A model generated the notes under the pieces. It did not search any database and had not been told where the DNA came from. It saw only the letters and a program-made list of their open reading frames with translations. Position numbers and translations under genes: made by a program. From OLB11 sp041392835 (GTDB taxonomy: Bacteria; Bacteroidota; Bacteroidia; Chitinophagales; Chitinophagaceae), in the NCBI GenBank assembly GCA_041392835.1, contig JAWKLF010000002.1, positions 62,001 through 126,000 on the forward strand: a stretch of DNA of 64,000 nucleotides, in the 5' to 3' direction. Positions 53,008 to 61,855 of the stretch are shown piece after piece. Numbering within the stretch: position 1 is the first letter of the stretch; every line of letters begins with the position of its first letter.

Positions 53008-55389
53008 CTATATCGTAATGTTTAATTTTACAGATATATTTCTTCCCATATTATACACTCCTTGACGACCAGTGGCCATATTGAGTGGTGCATATTTTAA
53101 TCTACTTAAATGGTTTTGGTATGTTTTATTAAAAATATTATCACCTATTATACTTATACTTAAACCGTCTTGTAGGCCTTTTGTACGAATAGAAGTACCC
53201 ACACTCGTACCAAACAATGAATACCCTGGCGTGGCTGTTTCGGTATTATAAGCACTAAAAATTTTACGTTGTTGAAAATAATAATTAAAGCTTGCTTTGG
53301 CATAGGTATTTATAAAATATTTAAACCACTTTTCTTTTGTTGCTTTGAGTTCTAATGAATATTTTGGACTGGGTATTTGTGGCAAATATTTGGTACTATC
53401 TGTTCGTGTGTCCATATTTTGTGCCTGAACATAATCAAATGTATTCACAATATGTAACCAATCGTATGGGTGTGGATGAATGTCTAAATAAAGTTCGCCA
53501 CCTGCAAGCAGAGCATTACCTTTTGCAAATTGGAAAGCTGGCGTAGGATCGGTAGGATCTGGAATACTATCTAAACCCAAACTATTTACTAATTTTTTTG
53601 TATAAATATAATTTGAAACAAAATTTAGAAAAGGAGATATTTCAAACGAAACATGATCGGAATTAAACGAATAGCCAATATCTATTTGATGGCTGATTTC
53701 TGGTTTCAATGCAATATTGCCATACTCATATCTTAGGGTGCCTTCGTGCTTTCCATTGGCACTTAGCTCGGCTATATTAGGCGCTCTATATCCTCTTGAT
53801 ATGTTTATTTTCCAAGATTCTTTATTGCTTTTTAAATAAGCCAATCCCAAACTTGCCGATAGCCCTTGAAAATTTTTTTTAAGTTCTTGAAACTTTTCGT
53901 CCTGGCTGATATTGTCAATATATGAATCTGCTTGAAGTGTTCTATTATCTATTCTCAATCCGCTTTGAAAAAACAATTTGTTTTTTATTTTCCTCTGTGC
54001 AAATACAAAAAAACCAATATCAAAAAGCTGATATGCTGGAACTATAACTTCCTGTCCTTTGTTTATATTTTGCTGCCACATACCACTTGCGCCTAGCGAA
54101 TAATCCCATTTACTGTTCGATTCTGTATTGTAATAAAAAGTATAATTTATCGTATTCAAATCAAAAAACAACTCCTTTTCATGGGGTGTAGTAGCACTTG
54201 CAAATTCTTTACGCTTGTTGTTTTGAAATGCCACATGGCTATGCCATGTTCCCTTGGGCAACACAAAAAAAGATTTACTGACAACGCGCGTATGATTAAT
54301 AACTTGATGTGGAAATCCTATTTTATAGGCATGTAAATCTTCGGACTGAGCTGTGTTTTCCTGACCAAAAGCATTAATATATGTAAAATTTCCCATGCTA
54401 TCTCTTTCGCCTTCTACCAAATTCAAAATAGAATTATAAGTACTAACAGTAAAATCTGTATGTCCCCAGGACTTATTGATACCCAGGGTTGCACTTGCAT
54501 TCAATTCGCCAAATCCAGAATTATAGACTCTTCCATCCCAACTATTTTGATAATTGCTTGCTACTTTTTGACTCAGTCTTGCCATCCATTGTATCCCATT
54601 TCTATTTCCACTGTTTGCTATAGAATTTGCAAACAAACCATTATTGCTTTGATACATGCTTGTAAATTGAGTTTTACTTTTTCCTTGCATTGGAAATTTT
54701 GCTGTAATAATATTGATGACACCAGCTATGCCATCAGAGCCATAAACCAAGCTTCCTGGTCCTTTTACAATTTCTACTTTGTCTGCCAAAAATTCATCTA
54801 TTTCTATACCATGTTCATCGCCCCATTGCTGACCTTCTTGTCGGATACCATCGTTTAATGTTAGTACTCTATTAAAACCCAAACCTCTTATGATAGGCTT
54901 AGAAATAGCAGCTCCTGTAGAAAGTTGGTTTACGCCAGGCACTGCCTTTAGAGCGTCTATGATATTGGTACTGCTTTGCTCTTGCAAAGCTTGCTTATCC
55001 ATTACATGTATCATCATAGGATTCACTTTGATTTCAGCAGCTCTTGTAACTGCTGTAACAACTATTTCTGAAAGCTCTTTTGTAGCCTTGTGTAAAAAAA
55101 GTTGTATACTAGTATCTTGCTGAAGGATGATATGTTTAATAATACTTTTGTATCCGGCATGGCTACATTCTATTAAATATTTTCCTGGTTTGATAGAAGT
55201 AAATTTAAAACTTCCATCCTTGTGTGTTTGCGTACCTTTTTTTAATTCTACAAGGTAAATGGCTACGCCCTCTAATTTTTGTTTTGTTTCAGCATCCATT
55301 ACTTGTCCTTGCAATATATACTGTGCATTCATTTTCTGACTTATGAAAATACATAAAGCAGAAATAATGAATAATTTATAATTCATCAT
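53008..55389 (-). CDS. TonB-dependent outer-membrane receptor, probably metal related
   Basis: 793 residues. Signal peptide about 1-22, carboxypeptidase-regulatory-like domain (about 26-105, GQVMDAETKQKLEGVAIYL), TonB plug (about 110-230, VNQLSTGAAISKPIIRGLGFNRVL, VEIVKGPGSLVYGSDGIAGVINI), and a beta-barrel to the C-terminus. The plug stretch QQWGDEHGIEIDEFLADKVE resembles zinc/copper receptors of the ZnuD type. The gene upstream encodes a Cys/His-rich exported protein, supporting a metal substrate (inference). No SusD partner, so not a glycan receptor. Confidence 0.92.
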   Translation of the reverse strand: MMNYKLFIISALCIFISQKMNAQYILQGQVMDAETKQKLEGVAIYLVELKKGTQTHKDGSFKFTSIKPGKYLIECSHAGYKSIIKHIILQQDTSIQLFLHKATKELSEIVVTAVTRAAEIKVNPMMIHVMDKQALQEQSSTNIIDALKAVPGVNQLSTGAAISKPIIRGLGFNRVLTLNDGIRQEGQQWGDEHGIEIDEFLADKVEIVKGPGSLVYGSDGIAGVINIITAKFPMQGKSKTQFTSMYQSNNGLFANSIANSGNRNGIQWMARLSQKVASNYQNSWDGRVYNSGFGELNASATLGINKSWGHTDFTVSTYNSILNLVEGERDSMGNFTYINAFGQENTAQSEDLHAYKIGFPHQVINHTRVVSKSFFVLPKGTWHSHVAFQNNKRKEFASATTPHEKELFFDLNTINYTFYYNTESNSKWDYSLGASGMWQQNINKGQEVIVPAYQLFDIGFFVFAQRKIKNKLFFQSGLRIDNRTLQADSYIDNISQDEKFQELKKNFQGLSASLGLAYLKSNKESWKINISRGYRAPNIAELSANGKHEGTLRYEYGNIALKPEISHQIDIGYSFNSDHVSFEISPFLNFVSNYIYTKKLVNSLGLDSIPDPTDPTPAFQFAKGNALLAGGELYLDIHPHPYDWLHIVNTFDYVQAQNMDTRTDSTKYLPQIPSPKYSLELKATKEKWFKYFINTYAKASFNYYFQQRKIFSAYNTETATPGYSLFGTSVGTSIRTKGLQDGLSISIIGDNIFNKTYQNHLSRLKYAPLNMATGRQGVYNMGRNISVKLNITI

Positions 55390-55431
55390 GTCATTACTAT
55401 TTAATGTTAAAAAAGAAAGTCTAAAGACTTA

Positions 55432-55812
55432 TTAAGCCCGTGTATATGCTTGCACTGGCGGACCTTTGTTGGAAGTAGTGATGTGCTCAAAAGCTAAATA
55501 CGAAATAAAGAATTGATTGCTTGTTAGTTCGTAAAAAACTTTTTGATAGGTAAATTGAAAGTATGTTTTTATGTGAGGGAGCACATCGTGATGGCTACAA
55601 ATGGAACATTTTTTTATTGTTTTTGACAAATGAGCATGTTCGCAAGTATGTTTATAAGAAACAAAATAGAGTTGTTTTTCGCATGTGCTTGCACTTGCAA
55701 ATGAAGGCTGTGTATATGAATGCACATGAAAAAAAGATATGGGCACAAGGCTAAATACATAGAGTATAAAAAGACCTATGGCAATAACATTGTTATATAA
55801 ACTTTTTTTCAA
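55432..55812 (-). CDS. Exported Cys/His-rich small protein, partner of TonB receptor
   Basis: 126 residues. N-terminal hydrophobic segment about 8-28 with FFHVHSY following. A central metal-binding-like cluster: HTCEHAHLSKTIKKCSICSHHDV, holding three Cys and four His. The C-terminus ends NKGPPVQAYTRA. I recognise it only as a type that precedes metal-linked TonB receptors in Bacteroidota. It is 42 bases upstream of the receptor, with a small palindrome AAGTCTAAAGACTT (55417-55430) between them. Confidence 0.75.
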   Translation of the reverse strand: MKKSLYNNVIAIGLFILYVFSLVPISFFHVHSYTQPSFASASTCEKQLYFVSYKHTCEHAHLSKTIKKCSICSHHDVLPHIKTYFQFTYQKVFYELTSNQFFISYLAFEHITTSNKGPPVQAYTRA

Positions 55813-55910
55813 TTACAAAAGTGAGAATTTCAAAGTTAATGCAAACTTGAAGACAATTGTTATTTCAAGTAGAAAATGTATCAAAGCAATGGCTTAATAA
55901 ATGAAACTAG

Positions 55911-55918
55911 TATCTTTG
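55911..55918 (+). promoter_or_regulatory. Bacteroidota -7 box for rnhA
   Basis: TATCTTTG, 8 bases before the ATG at 55927. It supports that ATG over the one at 55876. Confidence 0.55.
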
Positions 55919-55926
55919 AACGCAGC

Positions 55927-56412
55927 ATGGAAAAAGACATTTTAAGTATATATACAGATGGTTCATCAAGAGGCAATCCGGGTCCCGGTGGATACGGAAT
56001 TGTCATGTTATGGAAAGGTGCTCGAAAAGAAATGAGCGAAGGTTTTCGTAAAACAACGAATAACCGTATGGAACTATTAGCAGTTATAAAAGCACTGGAA
56101 GCTATAACTCGTGAAGGTGTAGAAATAGTAATATATTCTGATAGTAAATATGTAGTAGAGGCTGTAGAAAAAAAATGGGTATGGGATTGGTTGAGAAAAG
56201 GATTTAAAGGAAAGAAAAATGAGGATCTTTGGCGTCGATTTTTGCTAAGCTATAAAAAACACATTATTCGTTTTGTTTGGGTAAAAGGACATGCTACAAA
56301 CAAAGAAAATAATCGATGTGATGAACTAGCTACATTAGCAGCCGATGGAAATTATTTATTAATAGATGAATATTATGAAAAACTGGAAACTGGGAAGAAC
56401 AACCTTTTTTAA
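55927..56412 (+). CDS. rnhA: Ribonuclease HI
   Basis: 161 residues from the ATG at 55927, which matches the family start (MEKDILSIYTDGSSRGNPG); 17 more codons upstream look unrelated. Active-site residues: Asp in IYTDGS, Glu in NNRMELLAV, Asp in YSDSKYV, Asp in NRCDELA, with GHATNKEN for the catalytic His. Degrades RNA in RNA:DNA hybrids. Convergent with the DUF5777 gene, 3 bases apart. Confidence 0.95.
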   Translation: MEKDILSIYTDGSSRGNPGPGGYGIVMLWKGARKEMSEGFRKTTNNRMELLAVIKALEAITREGVEIVIYSDSKYVVEAVEKKWVWDWLRKGFKGKKNEDLWRRFLLSYKKHIIRFVWVKGHATNKENNRCDELATLAADGNYLLIDEYYEKLETGKNNLF

Positions 56413-56415
56413 TGT

Positions 56416-57315
56416 TTACCAGCTTGTATCCTTATTTTTAACAACGGTAAAAACTCTCGATAAATTAAATCCGAAATTAATTTCTCCTTTTGACCAATTT
56501 TGATTGGTTTCTGCAATAAAGGCTTTTTCATTCATACCTCTTGAGTTGCTAACGTGCAACTGAAATACATGCCCCCCTGTTTCAATATCTACTCCTATAG
56601 AAAGAGGAAGATACTGCGTATTTTTATTGGCTCCATATAGTATAGGATGTGCATCTACTACAATGGCTGTTCTATTTGAAATTTTTAAGCGTGAACCTAT
56701 ACCCAAAGCCAATATATCATTTTTATCGCTACGAGTATCTACTAAATTTTTGTGTACGTAGCTAGGTGCTAACTGCAAAGAAAATGACTCGCTAAATTTT
56801 CTTCCTAAAATAGCTTGATGAAAATAGGCAGTACGATAGGCTAAGGTATTTAGTTTAGTGTCCGTTATTTTAGCTGTACTAAACGTCATGCCAGACACCC
56901 ATAGGATAGATATAGGGAATGCTTTGTAGCCTGTGTGTTGATGAGCAATTCTATATTTTACAAATCCGTCTAATTCTTTATTCAAGGTGCTTCTACCTAT
57001 GCCAATGCCTAAGTCTTTAGAAATACCATAGTCAAATCCCATGCGCATACTTGCTTGATCCAATCCAAAGAGTTCTTGCAAGCCACCTTTTATCATACCA
57101 AAACGATGTAAAATTCTAAAATCCAATACTCCTTTTCCTAACATTTCCATTGATTGACCATTAATTACTCGAGTAGATTTAAAAGCATTTTTGGCAAACA
57201 CTTTTTCGTTTTCTACTTTAGAATCCTTTAGCAAGTCGTCTAAATCATCCTGTGCAAATGCATGCACAGTCATAAACATACTCAGGGATAGGAGAAGAAT
57301 TTTATTAAATTTCAT
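56416..57315 (-). CDS. DUF5777-type outer-membrane beta-barrel protein
   Basis: 299 residues from the ATG at 57315. Signal peptide about 1-21 (ending VHAFAQ), an acidic linker (DDLDDLLKDSKVE), then a beta-barrel-like body (GVLDFRILHRFGMIKGG, GFDYGISKDLGIGIGRS). Last gene of a four-gene run with YceI, an OB-fold protein and a cytochrome c; it starts 4 bases after YceI. Possible outer-membrane conduit or binding partner. Confidence 0.82.
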   Translation of the reverse strand: MKFNKILLLSLSMFMTVHAFAQDDLDDLLKDSKVENEKVFAKNAFKSTRVINGQSMEMLGKGVLDFRILHRFGMIKGGLQELFGLDQASMRMGFDYGISKDLGIGIGRSTLNKELDGFVKYRIAHQHTGYKAFPISILWVSGMTFSTAKITDTKLNTLAYRTAYFHQAILGRKFSESFSLQLAPSYVHKNLVDTRSDKNDILALGIGSRLKISNRTAIVVDAHPILYGANKNTQYLPLSIGVDIETGGHVFQLHVSNSRGMNEKAFIAETNQNWSKGEINFGFNLSRVFTVVKNKDTSW

Positions 57316-57319
57316 GAAA

Positions 57320-57868
57320 TTAGTTTGTGGGTGATAATAAAGCATCAATATCAATTTTTACTGATTTTGCTATTTTGTCTTTTACAGCGCCTGGTATTTT
57401 GATTTCGTAATCTGATAAGAGAACAGAAAAACTTCCACTCAATGTAATTTTTCCATTTTTAATTATAAGACGAGCTTTTTCAGTAATATTTTTTGTTACA
57501 CCATGTATTGTAAGCTGCCCTACAATATCAGCTTGGTATTCGCCATCTTTTGTAAAATTAATTTGGCTTGTATTTTTTATATTGCCTTTAAATTTAGCTT
57601 CTGGAAATTTGTTACTTTCCATATAGTTTTCATTGAAATGCTCTTGCATAAGTTGTTTATCAAATACAAAACTTTTAATTTTAATTAAAGCATTCAACGC
57701 ACCGTTTTTAGTATCTAAAACAAAAGCACTTGCCTTGTTTGTGCCTTCAATGGTTTCCAATGTAGCTTTGGATGTAAATACGGCAGTACCTGTTTTGGTC
57801 ATATAGCGCTGTGCTTGTAATTGCCCAGCAAAAGAAGCTACTAATAATAAGAAAAGTATTTTTTTCAT
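57320..57868 (-). CDS. YceI family periplasmic lipid-binding protein
   Basis: 182 residues. Signal peptide about 1-19. YceI lipocalin-like barrel: KIKSFVFDKQLMQEHFNENYMESNKFPEAKFKG is the typical central region, then GQLTIHGVTKNIT and a final strand with SVLLSDYEIKIP. The family binds polyisoprenoid-type lipids. Neighbours: OB-fold protein 6 bases upstream, DUF5777 barrel downstream. Confidence 0.93.
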   Translation of the reverse strand: MKKILFLLLVASFAGQLQAQRYMTKTGTAVFTSKATLETIEGTNKASAFVLDTKNGALNALIKIKSFVFDKQLMQEHFNENYMESNKFPEAKFKGNIKNTSQINFTKDGEYQADIVGQLTIHGVTKNITEKARLIIKNGKITLSGSFSVLLSDYEIKIPGAVKDKIAKSVKIDIDALLSPTN

Positions 57869-57874
57869 GTGTTT

Positions 57875-58303
57875 TTATTTATTTAGTGAACAAGATTTTA
57901 ATTCTATTGTATTGCCCAATCCCATTTCGTCATCTATTGTATATGCGGTAAGCAAACCTTTTATATCCACTTCTTGATTATTTTGAATTGTATTCAAATC
58001 GCTTAAGTGTCTTTGATCTACTTGGCAAACTATACTATTCATTTCCATTGTGTCGCCAAGTTCTATCGTTAATGCGTCTTTTTCTTTAGAGAAATTTTTG
58101 ATGGTTCCTCTAACGCTTATCAATGTATTTTTTAAAGCATTTAAAGAAGTGGTATCACTTGTTTTATCAAGCAACTCTTGCATGGTAAAAGATGCTGATG
58201 GTTTTTGACCAGCAAAATCTTCACTGGCTTTAAATACAAATTTATAAACGACTATGCCAGCCACAAGAGCAAGTGCTAACAATATTAGAATAATTTTTTT
58301 CAT
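57875..58303 (-). CDS. Membrane-anchored OB-fold (tRNA_anti-like) protein
   Basis: 142 residues. One N-terminal transmembrane segment (about 4-24), then a periplasmic OB-fold domain (LISVRGTIKNFSKEKDALTIELGD, then VDIKGLLTAYTIDDEMGLG). The family name reflects fold only; RNA binding in the periplasm is unlikely. Sits between cytochrome c and YceI genes. Confidence 0.82.
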   Translation of the reverse strand: MKKIILILLALALVAGIVVYKFVFKASEDFAGQKPSASFTMQELLDKTSDTTSLNALKNTLISVRGTIKNFSKEKDALTIELGDTMEMNSIVCQVDQRHLSDLNTIQNNQEVDIKGLLTAYTIDDEMGLGNTIELKSCSLNK

Positions 58304-58313
58304 AGTAATTTTT

Positions 58314-58703
58314 TTAGTTGTTTAAGGCTCCTGCATGTATCCATGCACCTATTTTTTCTATGTCGCAAGCATTAAGTTTGGCACTACTTTTGGGCATCTG
58401 AAAAAAGCCAGCATGATGATTTATAGAACCCCATAGCGTACCATTATCTACAATTTTTTTTAGCTCTGTATAGTTTTCTGTTGAGATATTAAAACTTGGA
58501 GACGTGCCACCATGACAGCTATTGCAATGTGTGCTCATAAGTTGTGCAACATCTTGGCTATAGGTCACATTGGATGTATCGCAGATGCCTAACACATCCT
58601 CTTTGTTGTGTTTGGTGCAGGCCGTATGCTGTACTAGCAAAGTAATTAATAGTACCCAAATGGATATAATTAGTGTCCCTTTCATTAAAACTTGTTTAAA
58701 CAT
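58314..58703 (-). CDS. Small c-type cytochrome lipoprotein
   Basis: 129 residues. Hydrophobic leader with a probable lipidation Cys at 29 (LVQHTAC). Haem-binding CNSCH at 60-64 and a candidate distal Met in FFQMPKS, followed by the C-terminal helix CDIEKIGAWIHAGAL. A monohaem cytochrome c or planctomycete-type haem domain on the periplasmic side. First gene of the four-gene run; it could pass electrons to or from an unknown partner. Confidence 0.85.
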   Translation of the reverse strand: MFKQVLMKGTLIISIWVLLITLLVQHTACTKHNKEDVLGICDTSNVTYSQDVAQLMSTHCNSCHGGTSPSFNISTENYTELKKIVDNGTLWGSINHHAGFFQMPKSSAKLNACDIEKIGAWIHAGALNN

Positions 58704-58839
58704 ATTTTTACAAATATGGTAATTATTTCAATAAAATAGACCTAATAACTTGCTAAAAGTTGTTTGTCTTATAAATTAATTTTTTATTCACACTTTAATT
58801 GTTCAGTATTCCTATATTCGTTTGATTAATTTTTTAAAA

Positions 58840-59697
58840 ATGAAACAAAAACTTTTGTATTTAGTTAGCTTACTATTGATAAGCCTTTGTGGCAAAGCAC
58901 AAGAAAACAATAGCTTGGTATGGAAAATCAGTGGCAAGAATTTAAAAGAGCCTTCTTTTTTAGTGGGCACTATACATATGATATGCTCAGACGATTATTT
59001 TTTTCCAGAAAAAATGGAAGCTGCCTTTGCAAAAACAAATCAATTAATATTAGAGGCAGACCTTAGCAATGAAGAAAACAATGCCAAGTTACAACATAGT
59101 TTATTGCTAGACAATCAAGATAAAAGCTTAAAAGCCATCTTAAAAGAAGAAGATTATCCACTGTTAGAAGAATATTTGTCGAGTCATAATATCAAGTTAG
59201 AAGAATTTGAAATGCTTAAACCTTTTGCGTTGCTTTCTGCTATTACATTAAATGATTTTAATTGCGACCGAATGACTTCTTACGAAGAAGAAATCATGAA
59301 TATGAGTATTGAAAAGCCAAGACCTATTGTAGGATTAGAATCGCCCGAGTATCAGTTGAGTTTGTTTGACTCTCTTTCAAACGAAGAAATGAGAACACTA
59401 TTAATGAGTCATATAAAACAAGATACGCCTAATGAAGAAATGGGAAACAATATGGTATCATTATATAAAAGTGAAAACATAGATGAATTATATAAACTAA
59501 TAATTTCATCGCCTGAGTATAAAAATCATGTGCCATTATTTTTGAGCAATAGAAATAAAAACTGGATGAAAAAATTACCTGCCTTAATGGAAACCAAAAG
59601 CAGCTATATAGCTGTTGGAGCTGGCCATTTGGGTGGCAAAGATGGACTTATAGCCCTATTGAAAAAAGCTGGCTATACAGTAGAGCCTTTAAAATAG
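58840..59697 (+). CDS. TraB/GumN family protein
   Basis: 285 residues from the ATG at 58840, which opens a signal peptide (about 1-20, ending LCGKAQ). SFLVGTIHMICSDDYFFP near the start and AVGAGHLGGKDGLIALLKKAGY at the end are the two conserved segments of the TraB/GumN (ChaN/Tiki-like) fold, with Glu and His residues that in Tiki form a metalloprotease site. Envelope protein of unknown substrate. Confidence 0.9.
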   Translation: MKQKLLYLVSLLLISLCGKAQENNSLVWKISGKNLKEPSFLVGTIHMICSDDYFFPEKMEAAFAKTNQLILEADLSNEENNAKLQHSLLLDNQDKSLKAILKEEDYPLLEEYLSSHNIKLEEFEMLKPFALLSAITLNDFNCDRMTSYEEEIMNMSIEKPRPIVGLESPEYQLSLFDSLSNEEMRTLLMSHIKQDTPNEEMGNNMVSLYKSENIDELYKLIISSPEYKNHVPLFLSNRNKNWMKKLPALMETKSSYIAVGAGHLGGKDGLIALLKKAGYTVEPLK

Positions 59698-59704
59698 AAA
59701 AGTA

Positions 59705-61171
59705 CTACTTAATATAGCCTAACAACTTCAACATGCTCTGATAAGATTGCTCTTTGGCATAAAGCCAATCGGTAAGTTTACCATTTTTATCATATTCTAC
59801 CACAACATGTTTTGGCGATGGTATCATGCAATGTTTAATACCACCATAGCCTGAAAGCTGATCTTGGTATGCACCCGTATGAAAAAATCCAATATATAAT
59901 GGCTCATCATTGTCTTCATTTTTGGGCGAAGCAATTTCAAAATTTCCTCTCAAAGGCATTTCGGCTTGGCTTGGTCTTGTTTTGGGTAAGAACACTGCAT
60001 TGATATGTTCTTCTGAAGTATAAAAATCATGACTATCGCAAGTAAGACCTCCTAAGTGTACCTCCTGATATTCCTGATCCCACTTGTTTATTGGTAGCAT
60101 CAAAAACTTTTCGCCTATACCCCACGTATCGGGCAAGGTAGTAATAAAAGAGCTATCTATCATATACCATATCTCTCTATCATTTTGCATTTTTTCGCCT
60201 ATCACGCTATAAATTACAGCACCCGATTCGCCTACAGTAAAAGATCCAAACTCTGTATAAATGTTGGGCACATCTACCTTGTTGCGTTTGCAAACTTTTT
60301 TTATAGTTCTAATAATTTCGTTGGCCATATAGTCATAGTCGTAATCAAAACCTAAGGAATGTTTTATAGGAAATCCTCCACCAATATTCAAACTATCTAA
60401 TTGAGGTTCTATTTTTTTTAGTTGACAATATAGATTTAATACTTTATTTAATTCACTCCAATAGTATATATCGTCTTTGATGCCTTTATTCATAAAGAAG
60501 TGAAGCATTTTTAATTGAAAACGGTCATTGCCTTTTAATTTATCTACATAAAATTCTAACACATCTCTTGAGCGTATTCCCAAACGAGAAGTATAAAAAT
60601 CAAAAGTTGGCTCTTCTTCAGAGGCTATACGAATACCTATTTTTATAGGCTTTTTTACTCGTATCGATTTTTTATAATCTTCAAATTCGCTCTTGTTGTC
60701 TAAAACTGGTATCACGTTAGTAAAACCTGTGTTGATTAGCTGTGCTATATTTTTGGTATATGCTTTTGTTTTATATCCGTTGCAGATAATGAAAGTGTCT
60801 TTGGATATTTTTTTTCGTTGATACAGGTTTCTTATAATTTCTAAATCATAGGCAAAAGAAGTTTCTAAGTGCACACCGTATTTCAAAGTTTCTTCTACAA
60901 TAAATGAAAAATGAGAACTCTTTGTACAATAACAGTAAAAATAGTCGCCACCATACTTTTGTTTTTTGATAGCTGTATTAAAAATTCTTTTTGCTTTATT
61001 GATTTGCATACCAATTTTTGGCAAAAAAGTCATCTTAAAGGGAGTACCATATTTATCAATCAACTTTTTTATATCCAAGCCATTAAATTGAAGGTAATTA
61101 TCTTTTACTTGTATATCCTCTTGCGGAAAATCAAAAGTTTGTTTTACTAAGTCTGTGTACGTATTATTCAT
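59705..61171 (-). CDS. speA: Biosynthetic arginine decarboxylase-like PLP enzyme
   Basis: 488 residues from the ATG at 61171. Fold-type III PLP decarboxylase: YCYCTKSSHF holds the Schiff-base lysine (K84), SLNIGGGFPIKHS the phosphate-binding glycine loop, GGLTCDSHDFY the substrate-binding Cys/Asp, and GFFHTGAYQDQLSGYGG the C-terminal Tyr segment. Shorter than E. coli SpeA (about 630), as usual for Bacteroidota. Makes agmatine for polyamines; another basic substrate is possible. Confidence 0.88.
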   Translation of the reverse strand: MNNTYTDLVKQTFDFPQEDIQVKDNYLQFNGLDIKKLIDKYGTPFKMTFLPKIGMQINKAKRIFNTAIKKQKYGGDYFYCYCTKSSHFSFIVEETLKYGVHLETSFAYDLEIIRNLYQRKKISKDTFIICNGYKTKAYTKNIAQLINTGFTNVIPVLDNKSEFEDYKKSIRVKKPIKIGIRIASEEEPTFDFYTSRLGIRSRDVLEFYVDKLKGNDRFQLKMLHFFMNKGIKDDIYYWSELNKVLNLYCQLKKIEPQLDSLNIGGGFPIKHSLGFDYDYDYMANEIIRTIKKVCKRNKVDVPNIYTEFGSFTVGESGAVIYSVIGEKMQNDREIWYMIDSSFITTLPDTWGIGEKFLMLPINKWDQEYQEVHLGGLTCDSHDFYTSEEHINAVFLPKTRPSQAEMPLRGNFEIASPKNEDNDEPLYIGFFHTGAYQDQLSGYGGIKHCMIPSPKHVVVEYDKNGKLTDWLYAKEQSYQSMLKLLGYIK

Positions 61172-61194
61172 AGCTATCAATAAAAAAATTGAAA

Positions 61195-61202
61195 CAAAAG
61201 TA
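61195..61202 (-). promoter_or_regulatory. Bacteroidota -7 box for speA
   Basis: TACTTTTG on the minus strand, 23 bases before the ATG at 61171. Confidence 0.55.
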
Positions 61203-61223
61203 GTTTGAAATGTATTATCTTTT

Positions 61224-61835
61224 TTAAAAATTTTTTGGCAAAAAATCCATCACATACTTACCTGTACAAAACAAGGTATCGAGCAAACTCAAATGTGGTA
61301 TAAATGCCTGCGACTCAACAAAAGCTTGTGGATATTCAGAAACAATAGAGCTATCGCAAATGCTGGTTTTTTGTATTCTCAAATCGGTTGCAGGCACATG
61401 GTCGCTATAACGCGATGTAAAGCTATGTTTAGGTGTGTATCTTAACTGCTTTAGTATCCATTCTATAGAAGCCCTATTCCAATCGAAGAGAAAAGCGGGT
61501 TTTTGTTCAAAAAAAAGTTGTAAATCCGATTCAAAATATTCAAAGTAAGGAGTTCGTCTATACGTATTCTGTATGCTACGCAAATGTACTTTTTGCCAAG
61601 CCTCGCTATATGAAATTCGAATATCTTTAAAAAGCGTTTTTTGATTTCGCCCACCCTCAATAGGCACACTCAAGTTCAAAAGTCCTTGTGGCCCTGCTAT
61701 ATGGCATCGATTTCTAAAAGAAGATTTTACAAAATACTCCTCTTTTTCAATCCATACTTCGTGATGCTGCCAATAGGCGCTCCACCACTTGGTATTGGGA
61801 AAATATTCACAGGCCAATAAAACACTTTGTAACAT
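61224..61835 (-). CDS. WbqC-like family protein
   Basis: 203 residues from the ATG at 61835. ACEYFPNTKWWSAYWQHHEVWIE at the start and NRCHIAGPQGLLNLSVPI are WbqC family marks; DWNRASIEWILKQL lies in the helical second half. In other bacteria WbqC genes are linked to O-antigen sugar synthesis, but here no polysaccharide genes are near. Only 20 bases separate its ATG from that of the divergent GWxTD gene. Confidence 0.85.
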   Translation of the reverse strand: MLQSVLLACEYFPNTKWWSAYWQHHEVWIEKEEYFVKSSFRNRCHIAGPQGLLNLSVPIEGGRNQKTLFKDIRISYSEAWQKVHLRSIQNTYRRTPYFEYFESDLQLFFEQKPAFLFDWNRASIEWILKQLRYTPKHSFTSRYSDHVPATDLRIQKTSICDSSIVSEYPQAFVESQAFIPHLSLLDTLFCTGKYVMDFLPKNF

Positions 61836-61855
61836 GATACTTGTATTTTTACACA

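Noticed and set aside
57875..58303. OB-fold protein as a tRNA-binding translation factor
   Set aside because: It has an N-terminal membrane anchor and lies in an envelope operon, so the domain name reflects fold only.
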